From Pseudomonadota bacterium (GTDB lineage Bacteria > Pseudomonadota > Gammaproteobacteria > Burkholderiales > SG8-39), in assembly GCA_025352885.1 (NCBI GenBank), contig JANXRZ010000082.1, positions 1 to 59,394 of the forward strand: DNA of 59,394 nucleotides, read 5' to 3'. This document shows, in pieces, positions 37,980 through 46,129 of this stretch (position 1 is its first letter; each line of letters opens with the position of its first letter). Position numbers and translations under genes: made by a program. The notes beneath the pieces are model-generated. The model ran no database searches. It was not told the DNA's origin and saw only the letters and a program-made list of their open reading frames with translations.

Positions 37980-39254
37980 ATGCCCAGCCCGATAGCCGCA
38001 ATGTGGAACTGGTTCGACGAGCGCATGCCGACGGTCGGTGAAGAGTACCGCAAGCACATGTCCGAGTATTACGCGCCAAAAAACTTCAATTTTTGGTACT
38101 ACTTCGGCGCGATGTCGATCCTGGTGCTGGTCATACAGATCGTCTCGGGTATTTTTCTGACGATGAACTACAAGCCCGACGCGACGCTCGCTTTCGGCTC
38201 GGTCGAATACATCATGCGGGACGTACCGGGTGGATGGATCATCCGGTACATCCACTCAACGGGCGCTTCGATGTTCTTCATCGTGGTTTACCTGCACATG
38301 TTCCGCGCATTGCTATACGGCTCGTACAAGAAGCCGCGTGAACTGGTCTGGATCTTCGGCGTCATCATCTACCTGAGCCTCATGGCAGAAGCTTTCTTTG
38401 GCTACCTCCTCCCATGGGGGCAGATGTCGTACTGGGGCGCGCAGGTTATCGTGAACCTTTTCAATTCCATTCCTTTCATCGGGCCCGATCTGTCCCTCCT
38501 CATTCGGGGTGACTACGTCGTTTCGGATGCGACGCTCAACAGGTTTTTCGCATTGCACGTAATTGCGGTCCCGCTCGTCCTGATCGGGCTGGTCGCGGCG
38601 CACATTCTCGCGCTGCACGACGTCGGTTCGAACAATCCGGACGGCATCGAAATCAAGAAGAACAAAGATGTCAACGGACGCCCGCTCGACGGGATCCCGT
38701 TTCATCCGTATTACACCGTCAAGGACGCGGCCGGTGCAGTGATCTTTCTTGCCGTGTTCGCGACCATCCTGTTTTTCCTGCCGGAAATGGGCGGGTACTT
38801 TCTCGAGTACAACAACTTCATACCGGCCGATCCGCTCAAGACCCCTCCCCACATCGCCCCGGTCTGGTACTTCACGCCTTATTACTCGATCCTTCGCGCC
38901 GTCCCGCCCTTGTTCAACTCACAGTTCCCGGGCGTCCTGGCGATGGGCCTTGCAACCATGATCCTCTTCCTGTTGCCGTGGCTTGATCGTGATCCGATCA
39001 AGTCGATTCGCTATCGCGGCGGATATTTCAAGTCGGCGCTCGCGATTTTCGTGGTCACGTTCCTCCTGCTTGGGTACCTCGGCACCGAGCCCACGAACGT
39101 TTGGGGCCAGTTCGGGCCCTGGCTGGGCAATGCCGACCGCGCCACCGTAGCAGCACGCGTGTTCACCCTTCTGTACTTTGCGTTCTTCATCCTCATGCCG
39201 TGGTACACGGCCATGGACAAGGGCAAGCCCGTGCCCGAGCGGGTGACGACATGA
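37980..39254 (+). CDS. petB: Cytochrome b of the bc1 complex PetB
   Basis: 424 residues, full fused cytochrome b (b plus subunit IV region), about eight membrane helices. HSTGASMFFIVVYLH and HVIAVPLVLIGLVAAH carry the haem His pairs; PEMG and PPHIAPVWYF mark the quinol sites. It starts 5 bp after petA and its stop overlaps the petC ATG. Confidence 0.96.
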   Translation: MPSPIAAMWNWFDERMPTVGEEYRKHMSEYYAPKNFNFWYYFGAMSILVLVIQIVSGIFLTMNYKPDATLAFGSVEYIMRDVPGGWIIRYIHSTGASMFFIVVYLHMFRALLYGSYKKPRELVWIFGVIIYLSLMAEAFFGYLLPWGQMSYWGAQVIVNLFNSIPFIGPDLSLLIRGDYVVSDATLNRFFALHVIAVPLVLIGLVAAHILALHDVGSNNPDGIEIKKNKDVNGRPLDGIPFHPYYTVKDAAGAVIFLAVFATILFFLPEMGGYFLEYNNFIPADPLKTPPHIAPVWYFTPYYSILRAVPPLFNSQFPGVLAMGLATMILFLLPWLDRDPIKSIRYRGGYFKSALAIFVVTFLLLGYLGTEPTNVWGQFGPWLGNADRATVAARVFTLLYFAFFILMPWYTAMDKGKPVPERVTT

Positions 39255-40015
39255 GCATCGAGACTACTATGAAGAGAATGTTGCTCGCCCTCATCGTGGC
39301 CCCTTTTGTGTTGGCATTCGGGGCGCCCGCAGTGCAGGCGTCCGAGGCAGGCTACCGACTCGATCCGGCGCCGATCGACCCGCGCGATGCAATCAGCCTG
39401 CAGGCGGGCGCCCGCACTTTTGCAAATTACTGTCTCAACTGCCATGCAGCCCAGTACATGCGATTCAACCGGCTGCACGACATCGGCCTGACGGAAGCGC
39501 AGATCAAGGACAACCTGCTTTTTGCCGGGGACAAGGTCGGCGACACCATGAAGACAGCTTTGGTGCCTAAGGACGGTAAAGCGTGGTTCGGGGTGGTGCC
39601 TCCGGACCTGACGGTGATTGCGCGTTCGCGAGGCGGCGACTGGCTCTACACGTATTTGCGCACGTTCTACAGGGACCCGAAAACCGCCACGGGATGGAAT
39701 AACGCCGTGTTTCCGAACGTCGGCATGCCGCATGCTTTATGGACGCTTCAAGGGGAAAGAGGCTTGGAACTCGTTTCCACAAAAGAGGGTGGACACGAAT
39801 CGTCCGAGTACAAGTGGACGCAGATTTCCGAAGGGCGGCAGAACACTTCCCAATACGATACGACGGTGCGCGACCTGGTCAATTACCTGGTCTGGATGGG
39901 CGAACCGGCCGCCGTCCAGCGCAAGAAGATAGGCGTCGTCGTACTTTATTTTCTGGGTGTGCTTTTCGTTCTTGCCTACGCGATGAAGCGGCAGTTCTGG
40001 AAGGACATTCACTAG
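39251..40015 (+). CDS. petC: Cytochrome c1 PetC
   Basis: 254 residues from ATG 39251 (ATGA overlap with petB). Signal peptide to about residue 33, haem motif CLNCH near 63, Met ligand region GMPHALW, and a C-terminal membrane anchor (about 225-245). It passes electrons to soluble or membrane cytochrome c. A terminator follows 39 bp after the stop. Confidence 0.95.
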   Translation: MSIETTMKRMLLALIVAPFVLAFGAPAVQASEAGYRLDPAPIDPRDAISLQAGARTFANYCLNCHAAQYMRFNRLHDIGLTEAQIKDNLLFAGDKVGDTMKTALVPKDGKAWFGVVPPDLTVIARSRGGDWLYTYLRTFYRDPKTATGWNNAVFPNVGMPHALWTLQGERGLELVSTKEGGHESSEYKWTQISEGRQNTSQYDTTVRDLVNYLVWMGEPAAVQRKKIGVVVLYFLGVLFVLAYAMKRQFWKDIH

Positions 40016-40053
40016 ATCCGGTAGAAGGTGACGCACACCCATTAAACGCTTCG

Positions 40054-40081
40054 AGCCGGACGGCCAGCCGTCCGGCTTTTT
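40054..40081 (+). terminator. Terminator between petC and sspA
   Basis: An 11-bp GC-rich stem (40054-40064 with 40067-40077) with a tiny loop is followed by TTTTTA. It ends petABC, yet sspA starts only 20 bp later with no room for a normal promoter after it, so sspA depends on read-through or a promoter inside petC. Confidence 0.8.
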
Positions 40082-40100
40082 ACTCTAAGGTCCTCGCATC

Positions 40101-40700
40101 ATGATGCAACTTTATTCCGGCACCACCTGTCCGTTCAGCCATCGCTGCCGGTTCGTCCTTTACGAAAAAGGTATGGATTTCCAGGTGATCGATGTCGACA
40201 TGTACAACAAGCCGGAAGACATCGCCGTCATGAACCCCTATAACCGGCTTCCGGTGCTGGTCGAGCGCGATCTGGTGCTGTATGAATCCAACATCATCAA
40301 CGAATACATCGATGAGCGGTTTCCGCATCCGCAGCTCATGCCGGCAGATCCGGTCATGCGGGCGCGGGCGCGGCTCATGCTTTTCAATATGGAAGTCGAG
40401 CTCTTTTCGCAGATCGAGGCCGTCGAATCGGGGAAAGAAAAGCAAGTCGAGCGCGCGCGAGCTCACATAACCGACAGGCTTACCGAGCTCTCGCCGATCT
40501 TTACGCGGACGAAACACATGCTCGGGGACGACTTCACCATGCTCGATGTGGCGATCGCGCCCTTGCTCTGGCGGCTTGACCACTACGGCATCCGGCTGGG
40601 CAAGCCGGCCGCGCCGTTGATGAAATACGCCGAGCGGATTTTCTCCCGGCCGGCGTTCATCGAAGCTTTGACCCCGTCCGAGAAGGTGATGCGCAAATAG
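40101..40700 (+). CDS. sspA: Stringent starvation protein A SspA
   Basis: 199 residues, glutathione-S-transferase fold: N-terminal thioredoxin-like domain with GTTCPFSHRCR and NPYNRLPVLV, then a helical domain. SspA binds RNA polymerase and helps stationary-phase and acid-stress transcription in E. coli; it has no GST activity. It sits next to sspB as usual. ATG 40104 is an equal alternative start. Confidence 0.93.
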   Translation: MMQLYSGTTCPFSHRCRFVLYEKGMDFQVIDVDMYNKPEDIAVMNPYNRLPVLVERDLVLYESNIINEYIDERFPHPQLMPADPVMRARARLMLFNMEVELFSQIEAVESGKEKQVERARAHITDRLTELSPIFTRTKHMLGDDFTMLDVAIAPLLWRLDHYGIRLGKPAAPLMKYAERIFSRPAFIEALTPSEKVMRK

Positions 40701-40724
40701 CGCTTGAACGGCGGTCCTGCCAGC

Positions 40725-41165
40725 ATGCCAACGAGCGAAATACCTACCAAACCCTACCTTCTTCGCGCACTGTACGAATGGTGCGTGGACAACGGTTACA
40801 CGCCCCACCTTGCGGTGAAAGTCGATTCGCGTACGCAGGTTCCTGCCGAGTACGTGAAAAACGGCGAGATCACGCTGAACATCGGGCCGACGGCCGTCCA
40901 CAAAATGCAGATCGGCAATGACCTCGTCGAGTTCTCCGCCCGATTCGGTGGTGTCGCCCGGCAAATCTCCGTGCCGGTGACTAATGTCTATGCGATCTAT
41001 GGCCGGGAGACCGGGCATGGCATGACGTTCGATCTCGACCCTTCAAAGCCCCCTGTCCAGGTCCACGCCGATGGCGAGCCGTCCTCGGCGGTAGGCCAGG
41101 ACGTGCCGCCCGACCCCCCGCGGCCCGCCGCTGGTGGGCGACCCGCGCTTCGCCGCGTCAAGTAA
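40725..41165 (+). CDS. sspB: ClpXP protease specificity factor SspB
   Basis: 146 residues from ATG 40725. A dimeric beta domain (about 5-110) binds the ssrA tag, then a flexible Pro/Gly/Ala linker leads to the C-terminal XB motif GRPALRRVK that docks to ClpX. The TTG at 40704 would add seven residues with no support. It delivers stalled-ribosome products to ClpXP. Ends 5 bp before the convergent cysB stop. Confidence 0.92.
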   Translation: MPTSEIPTKPYLLRALYEWCVDNGYTPHLAVKVDSRTQVPAEYVKNGEITLNIGPTAVHKMQIGNDLVEFSARFGGVARQISVPVTNVYAIYGRETGHGMTFDLDPSKPPVQVHADGEPSSAVGQDVPPDPPRPAAGGRPALRRVK

Positions 41166-41170
41166 CCGGC

Positions 41171-42115
41171 CTATAGCTGGTAGTTGCTGCCGGTCTCGCC
41201 GGTGATGGCGCCCGCCACCGAGTTCCGCGGCAGGTGAGGGGCGAACAACTCGATGAATTCATATGTGAATCCACGCAGGTAGGCGCCGCGACGGATGCCG
41301 AGCCGCGTCGTGCTGGACTCGAACAGGTGCGCTGCGTCGATTGCCCGGAGAGTGCGATCCCTTTTGGGGTCGAATGCCATCTTCGCCATGATCCCGATCC
41401 CCAGCCCAAGCTCCACATAGGTCTTGATTACGTCCGCGTCCAACGCCGAAAGGACGATGTGCGGCTTCAGTCCCCGCGAGGAAAACGCCTTGTTCACCAA
41501 GGAGCGGCCCGCAAACGCAAAGTCGTACGTGATCACTGGGTAGTGGGTAAGGTATTCCAGCGTCAGAACTTTTTCCTTCAGGAGCGGATGGCGCGGCGGC
41601 ACGACCACGCATCGATTCCATTGGTAGCAAGGTAGCGACACGAGGTCTTCGTATTCCGATATGGCCTCAGTGGCAATTCCGACGTCAGCCTCCCCGGCTA
41701 GCAACAGTTCACAGATCTGCGTCGGGTTTCCCTGGTGAATCGAAAGCTGGACACGTGGATACCGTTTCATGAAGGTTGCCACTGCTCGAGGGAGTGCATA
41801 ACGCGCCTGCGTATGCGTCGTTGCGATCCTTAGCGTCCCGGCAGCCTCATCGGCGTATTCCTGGCCGGCGCGCTTCAGATTGGCCGCCTCATTCATGATT
41901 CGCTCGGCGGTGGCAAGCACTGCACGCCCAGGCTCAGTTATCGACACCACGCGCTTTCCGTTTCTCTGGAAGATGTCGAAGCCAAGCTCTTCCTCCAGCA
42001 ACCGGATTTGCTTACTCACCCCGGGTTGGGAGGTGTGGAGCGCCTCGGCGGCCGCGGAGACATTCAGGCCCTGCCGAGCGACTTCCGCCACATAGCGAAG
42101 TTGATGTAGTTTCAT
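41171..42115 (-). CDS. cysB: LysR-family regulator CysB
   Basis: 314 residues from ATG 42115 (MKLHQLRYVAEVAR), close to E. coli CysB in length. N-terminal winged helix (QPGVSKQIRLLEEELG), then an effector domain with TTHTQARY, which in CysB binds N-acetylserine or sulfate. It diverges from cysI, which it probably activates. The in-frame ATG at 42145 is less likely. Confidence 0.9.
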   Translation of the reverse strand: MKLHQLRYVAEVARQGLNVSAAAEALHTSQPGVSKQIRLLEEELGFDIFQRNGKRVVSITEPGRAVLATAERIMNEAANLKRAGQEYADEAAGTLRIATTHTQARYALPRAVATFMKRYPRVQLSIHQGNPTQICELLLAGEADVGIATEAISEYEDLVSLPCYQWNRCVVVPPRHPLLKEKVLTLEYLTHYPVITYDFAFAGRSLVNKAFSSRGLKPHIVLSALDADVIKTYVELGLGIGIMAKMAFDPKRDRTLRAIDAAHLFESSTTRLGIRRGAYLRGFTYEFIELFAPHLPRNSVAGAITGETGSNYQL

Positions 42116-42117
42116 TG

Positions 42118-42136
42118 TTATAACTATATCGTATAA
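42118..42136. promoter_or_regulatory. Inverted repeat at the cysB start, possible operator
   Basis: TTATA, 9 nt, TATAA lies 2 bp upstream of the cysB ATG in the 100-bp gap shared with cysI. LysR regulators often bind such AT-rich repeats near their own promoter. No clear -35/-10 pair for cysI could be assigned in the gap. Confidence 0.3.
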
Positions 42137-42215
42137 GCCAGTCACTCCTAATTATTTTGAGATCTAAGGCTCCATAGTTAGCATTGGGGCCGACCTAGCT
42201 ACCAAGGCCTGCGCG

Positions 42216-43919
42216 ATGTACGTGTATGACCAGATCGACCAACTACTCGTGGATGAGCGGGTCACCCAATTTCGGGGCCAGACCACCCGATTCCTGTCCG
42301 GCGAGTTAACCGAGGACCAGTTCCGCCCGTTGCGCCTGCAAAACGGCCTTTATATCCAGCGCCTCGCGCCGATGCTCCGGGTAGCCATCCCTTATGGATT
42401 GCTCTCCGCGCGCCAGTTACGCCGACTCGCCCTCATAGCCCGGAAGTACGACCGGGGTTACGCGCATTTTTCGACACGCCAGAACATCCAGTTCAACTGG
42501 CCGAAGCTTGAATCCGTTCCTGAAATCCTGGGTGAACTCACCGAGGTACAGATGCACGCGATCCAGACCTCCGGGAACTGCATTCGCAACACGACAACGG
42601 ACCATTTCGCCGGCGTCGCGCGTGACGAAATCGTCGACTCGTTCGTATGGTGCGAATTGATTCGCCAGTGGTCCACGTTCCATCCGGAATTCGCCTACCT
42701 GCCGCGCAAGTTCAAGATCGCCGTAAATGGCGCCGAACAGGACCGGGCGGCCACATTTCTGCACGACATTGGTTTGCATGCGATCAAGAACGCGCTGGGA
42801 GAGATCGGCTTCAGGGTCATCGTCGGGGGAGGGATGGGCAGGACGCCCGTAATCGGTTCGGTCATCCGGGAGTTCCTCCCTTGGAGGCACCTCCTGACCT
42901 ACCTGGATGCCATCCTTCGCGTTTACAACCAGTTCGGGCGCCGGGACAACAAGTACAAGGCGCGGATCAAGATCCTGGTGAAGGAATTGGGCGTCGCAAC
43001 TTTTGCGGGCAGGGTCGAGTCTGAGTGGGCCCACCTCGCGGAGGGCCCCGCCACTCTGATCGAGCAAGAAGTTGAGCGTATCCGTTCCCGTTTCACGCGG
43101 CCGCAGTATGAGCATTTGAATGCTGACGATGCGACGTATCAGGCTCGTCTTTCCGAACAGAAGGCTTTCGCCGCGTGGGCCGGACGTAATGTTCACCCTC
43201 ACAAAGTCGATGGCTATGCGGCCGTCACCCTGTCGCTGAAGAAATCGGGGCTGGCGCCGGGGGACCTGACCGCGGACCAGATGGAGGCGGTCGCAACGTT
43301 GGCCGAACAGTATTCGTTCGGCGAGCTGCGCGTGTCGCACGAACAAAATCTCATCTTCTCCGACGTGCGCCAGGCCGATCTGCACGACCTCTGGAGCGCA
43401 CTGCGCGATCTGGGCCTGGCAACGCCCAATATCGGGCTCATCACCAACATCATCGCCTGCCCGGGTGGCGATTTTTGCTCCCTTGCCAATGCCAAGTCGC
43501 TTCCGGTGGCAGATGCGATCCAGCAGAGATTCGACGATCTCGATTACCAACACGACATCGGCGAGCTCGACCTGAATATCTCCGGCTGCATCAACTCGTG
43601 CGGTCACCACCATGTCGGGCACATAGGCGTGCTTGGCGTTGATAAGCACGGGGAGGAGTGGTACCAGATCACGATCGGCGGCAACCAGGGCTTGACGCGT
43701 CCTGGCGCACCTGCTGCTCTCGGAAAAGTCATCGGTCCATCGTTTGCCCGCGCAGAAGTGCCTGACGTGATCGAGACATTGATCAAGGTCTATCTCGAGC
43801 GGCGCGAAAGTGAAGTGGAGCGCTTTGTGGACACCGTTTGGCGCGTCGGCGCCGAACCTTTCAAGGAGGGTGTTTATGGCACTCACCATCAGGCACGGCA
43901 GGATCGCCGCGCTGCATGA
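42216..43919 (+). CDS. cysI: Assimilatory sulfite/nitrite reductase haemoprotein (CysI-type)
   Basis: 567 residues. Two ferredoxin-like halves and two siroheme/4Fe-4S domains. Cluster ligands are CPGGDFC near 411-417 and CINSC near 452-456. FSTRQNIQFNW and the Arg/Lys residues around siroheme are present. It reduces sulfite to sulfide, six electrons. No cysJ flavoprotein is nearby; this betaproteobacterial form probably takes electrons from ferredoxin or an unknown partner. It overlaps the DUF934 gene by 44 bp. Confidence 0.88.
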   Translation: MYVYDQIDQLLVDERVTQFRGQTTRFLSGELTEDQFRPLRLQNGLYIQRLAPMLRVAIPYGLLSARQLRRLALIARKYDRGYAHFSTRQNIQFNWPKLESVPEILGELTEVQMHAIQTSGNCIRNTTTDHFAGVARDEIVDSFVWCELIRQWSTFHPEFAYLPRKFKIAVNGAEQDRAATFLHDIGLHAIKNALGEIGFRVIVGGGMGRTPVIGSVIREFLPWRHLLTYLDAILRVYNQFGRRDNKYKARIKILVKELGVATFAGRVESEWAHLAEGPATLIEQEVERIRSRFTRPQYEHLNADDATYQARLSEQKAFAAWAGRNVHPHKVDGYAAVTLSLKKSGLAPGDLTADQMEAVATLAEQYSFGELRVSHEQNLIFSDVRQADLHDLWSALRDLGLATPNIGLITNIIACPGGDFCSLANAKSLPVADAIQQRFDDLDYQHDIGELDLNISGCINSCGHHHVGHIGVLGVDKHGEEWYQITIGGNQGLTRPGAPAALGKVIGPSFARAEVPDVIETLIKVYLERRESEVERFVDTVWRVGAEPFKEGVYGTHHQARQDRRAA

Positions 43920-44301
43920 CCTTTCCGCGCTCGTGCCCCTGGCTCATTGGCAAGGTGAGCAAGGGGTGCTCGTGCGCACCGATGACTCACTTGATGACGT
44001 CGTTGCCAAGATCCATCTTCTTTCCGTGATCGCCATCGAGTTCCCGCAGTTCACCGATGGCCGGGGCTACTCGATGGCGCGTCTGTTGCGCGAGCGGCAC
44101 GGCTTCAAAGGCGAAATCCGGGCAGTGGGGGAAGTGCTGCGCGACAACCTTTTTTATCTCTCGCGCTGTGGCTTCGACAGCTTCGTTTTAAGCAGCCCGA
44201 CCGAGCCCTCGAAGGCAATTGAAAGCCTGTCTGCATTCAGCGAGGCATACCAGGCATCGGTCGAGCGTCCCCAACCCCTGTTTCGACGGAGGGCGGCATG
44301 A
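43876..44301 (+). CDS. DUF934 protein of the sulfite reductase operon
   Basis: 141 residues from ATG 43876, with AAGGAGGG 5 nt upstream. DUF934 proteins almost always follow cysI and may be an electron-transfer or assembly partner; no function is proven. Family marks: PQFTDGRGYSMARLLRER and RCGFDSF near 100. It overlaps cysI by 44 bp and the next gene by 4 bp. Confidence 0.85.
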   Translation: MALTIRHGRIAALHDLSALVPLAHWQGEQGVLVRTDDSLDDVVAKIHLLSVIAIEFPQFTDGRGYSMARLLRERHGFKGEIRAVGEVLRDNLFYLSRCGFDSFVLSSPTEPSKAIESLSAFSEAYQASVERPQPLFRRRAA

Positions 44302-44606
44302 ACGCCACTCAAGCATCCGGAGGAAGCGCAGCGCTGGTTAAATTCGAAATTGGCCACGCGCCCGGTCGGATCCCGCTGCCCCCCGGGCGCGTGGTCGTCG
44401 CTGTGGACGGCATGGAACGCGCCGGCTTCGAATACGAAGCCTTCAAGGCTGAGCGCAACGCATTTCTCGCGCTCAATCCGCCGCTGTCCGGAACCGATCT
44501 CACATTCATACCGGTCTCGTCCCATTACGGCGACATGATCATTCGCCGCGGAACGCATATCGACTGGTATGACGGGCCTACCCTGGCTGAAGCGCTCGGG
44601 ATATGA
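44298..44606 (+). CDS. CysN-like GTPase-domain fragment, GTP motifs lost
   Basis: 102 residues. From about residue 31 it matches the end of the CysN (sulfate adenylyltransferase large subunit) G domain. VVAVDGME lines up with VVAINKMD (G4), then EAFKAERNAFLA, LTFIPVSSHYGD lines up with FVPLSALEGD (G5), and WYDGPTLAEAL with WYSGPTLLEVL. It ends where the CysN beta barrels would begin. The P-loop, switch regions and G4 NKxD are missing or changed, so it should not bind GTP. It overlaps DUF934 by 4 bp and the methyltransferase by 4 bp (ATGA), so it is translated within the operon. Either a decayed remnant or a reused small protein. Confidence 0.6.
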   Translation: MNATQASGGSAALVKFEIGHAPGRIPLPPGRVVVAVDGMERAGFEYEAFKAERNAFLALNPPLSGTDLTFIPVSSHYGDMIIRRGTHIDWYDGPTLAEALGI

Positions 44607-45352
44607 GGGGGACGGTTTACCTTGTCGGGGCGGGTCCAGGCGCGCCCGATCTGCTTACCCTCAAAGCCGCGCGGCTGCTCGCCGAGGCCGACATCGTGTT
44701 TTACGACGCCTTGGTAAACCCCGCCATCGTGGAGATGGCGCGCGGGGCCAAAAAAGTCGCCGTCGGCAAGCGCTGCGGCCGTCATTCTTCGGCACAGCGT
44801 TTCATCAACAAACGTCTCGTAGATGCTTCGGTCAACCACCGTCGCGTAGTTCGGTTGAAGGGGGGCGACCCGATGCTCTTTGGTCGTGCGCAGGAAGAGA
44901 TTGACGCCTTGGCCGCCGCAGGCGTTCCTTTCGAAGTCGTGCCAGGGATAACCTCGGCCTTGTCGGCCGCCGCAGATCTTGGCGTCTCCCTCACGCGCCG
45001 GGGAGTGGCCCGAAGCGCGAGCTTTGTTACGCCTCGCTCTGGAGAAGGCGAATCGCCCGGCCACTGGATCCAGGCCGTACTGGCCACCGACACGTCGGCC
45101 ATCTATATGGGACTTGGCGAAGCTGCCTCGATTTCGGCTGCCTTGATCGATGCGGGAAAATCGGCCCGCACGCCGGTAGTGATCGTTGAAAATGCATCCC
45201 TGCCGAATTCCCGAAGAGTTGCAGGCACGCTGGGAGACCTTCCGGACATGGCCGCGCAGGGCTTTGACGGGCCGGCACTAATCCTGCTCGGCGAGGTCTA
45301 CAGGGAACTTATTTCCTTGGAAAGCATGCACCATGAACGGGTCTCTGCCTGA
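44603..45352 (+). CDS. cobA: Uroporphyrinogen-III C-methyltransferase
   Basis: 249 residues, single SAM-dependent methyltransferase domain (not fused to CysG reductase). Start VYLVGAGPGAPDLLTLKA, plus RLKGGDPMLFGR and VVPGITSALSAAA, are family motifs. It makes precorrin-2, the precursor of siroheme needed by CysI. The dehydrogenase/chelatase must be elsewhere. Its stop lies 20 bp inside the next small gene. Confidence 0.92.
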   Translation: MRGTVYLVGAGPGAPDLLTLKAARLLAEADIVFYDALVNPAIVEMARGAKKVAVGKRCGRHSSAQRFINKRLVDASVNHRRVVRLKGGDPMLFGRAQEEIDALAAAGVPFEVVPGITSALSAAADLGVSLTRRGVARSASFVTPRSGEGESPGHWIQAVLATDTSAIYMGLGEAASISAALIDAGKSARTPVVIVENASLPNSRRVAGTLGDLPDMAAQGFDGPALILLGEVYRELISLESMHHERVSA

Positions 45353-45557
45353 ACCAATCTGGCGTGGGTCGGACGGTCAAATCATCGCCTGCGTCGAGAA
45401 ACTGAAGGTCTTGCGCGAAAATCTGGAGGAGATCCAGGCCGCCTGCCAGGATGCACTGGACGACGCAGTCCTGATGGGCTGCGAGGAAACGCAGTTCCGC
45501 GAGGTTCTCGTCCGCTTGGTGAGCGGTCTGAAGAGCGAGTTTCGGAACGCCTCTTAG
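45333..45557 (+). CDS. Small conserved-looking protein of unknown function
   Basis: 74 residues, mostly predicted helix: IIACVEKLKVLRENLEEIQAA in part, then DDAVLMGCEETQFREVL and a final helix. It has no signal or membrane segment and two Cys. It overlaps the methyltransferase gene by 20 bp, with GGAAAG 9 nt before the ATG, so it belongs to the cys operon. I recognise no function; a helper for CysI is only a guess from position. It overlaps the dsbB end by 4 bp on the other strand. Confidence 0.65.
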   Translation: MNGSLPEPIWRGSDGQIIACVEKLKVLRENLEEIQAACQDALDDAVLMGCEETQFREVLVRLVSGLKSEFRNAS

Positions 45558-46048
45558 TGCGCCCTTCTCATGACCGCCCAGAGGCAGAGCGCCCCAAAAG
45601 CGAGAAACCATGCGAGCGACCACTCGGCAATCGACAGGCCGAGAAAACGCCACGTCACTTCGGCGCACTCGCCTGACCCACGAAACAGGTTTGTAAGGGT
45701 CTTGCTCAGTGGAAAATTGTCGAGCATGAAATAAAGGTCTGGTCCGCACTTCGGGACCCTGTCAGGCGGGAGATGTTGCAACCAGACCTGCCGTCCTGCG
45801 GTGGCGCCGCCTCCCAGTGCGAGCACTAGTCCCAATCCGCCGTAGATGAGCCAGCCGGTACTGTTCGGGCCATGCAGTGCGGCGACAACGAAGACGAACA
45901 GCAACCCAAAATAAAACGCTCGCTGCACAAGGCAGAGCGGGCAGGGATTCTGGCCGTCGTGATATTGAAGATAGAAGCCGTACCCGAGCAGCAGCGCGCA
46001 GGCGAGCGCGCCGAATACGAATCCCATACGTTTAGAAAACGGTCCCAC
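45554..46048 (-). CDS. dsbB: Disulfide bond formation protein DsbB
   Basis: 164 residues from GTG 46048. Four membrane helices; Cys36-Pro-Leu-Cys39 in the first periplasmic loop and Cys101/Cys128 in the second. It reoxidises DsbA and passes electrons to quinone. GTG 46048 lines up with the family start; ATG 46027 would remove the charged n-region. It diverges from tRNA-Thr. Confidence 0.9.
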   Translation of the reverse strand: MGPFSKRMGFVFGALACALLLGYGFYLQYHDGQNPCPLCLVQRAFYFGLLFVFVVAALHGPNSTGWLIYGGLGLVLALGGGATAGRQVWLQHLPPDRVPKCGPDLYFMLDNFPLSKTLTNLFRGSGECAEVTWRFLGLSIAEWSLAWFLAFGALCLWAVMRRAH

Positions 46049-46069
46049 GCTGGCTCCAGAAGCTGTTGG

Positions 46070-46101
46070 CTATACCGATTCGCTATACCGATTCGCTATA
46101 C
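46070..46101. repeat. 13-bp tandem repeat in the dsbB/tRNA-Thr gap
   Basis: CTATACCGATTCG occurs twice in tandem (46070-46082 and 46083-46095), and a third partial copy CTATAC follows. Each copy holds a TATAC- element; the last gives TATACT (46097-46102), a likely -10 for tRNA-Thr 28 bp upstream of the gene. Confidence 0.8.
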
Positions 46102-46129
46102 TACCGGACCCTTCAACAAGGGGCCCGGA

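Noticed and set aside
40080-41018. 312-codon minus-strand frame across sspA and sspB
   Set aside because: It spans two real genes and the terminator; no motif.
42417-43889. 490-codon open frame on the minus strand opposite cysI
   Set aside because: It mirrors a GC-rich real gene with clear CysI motifs; its translation shows no domain and it is a codon-bias shadow.
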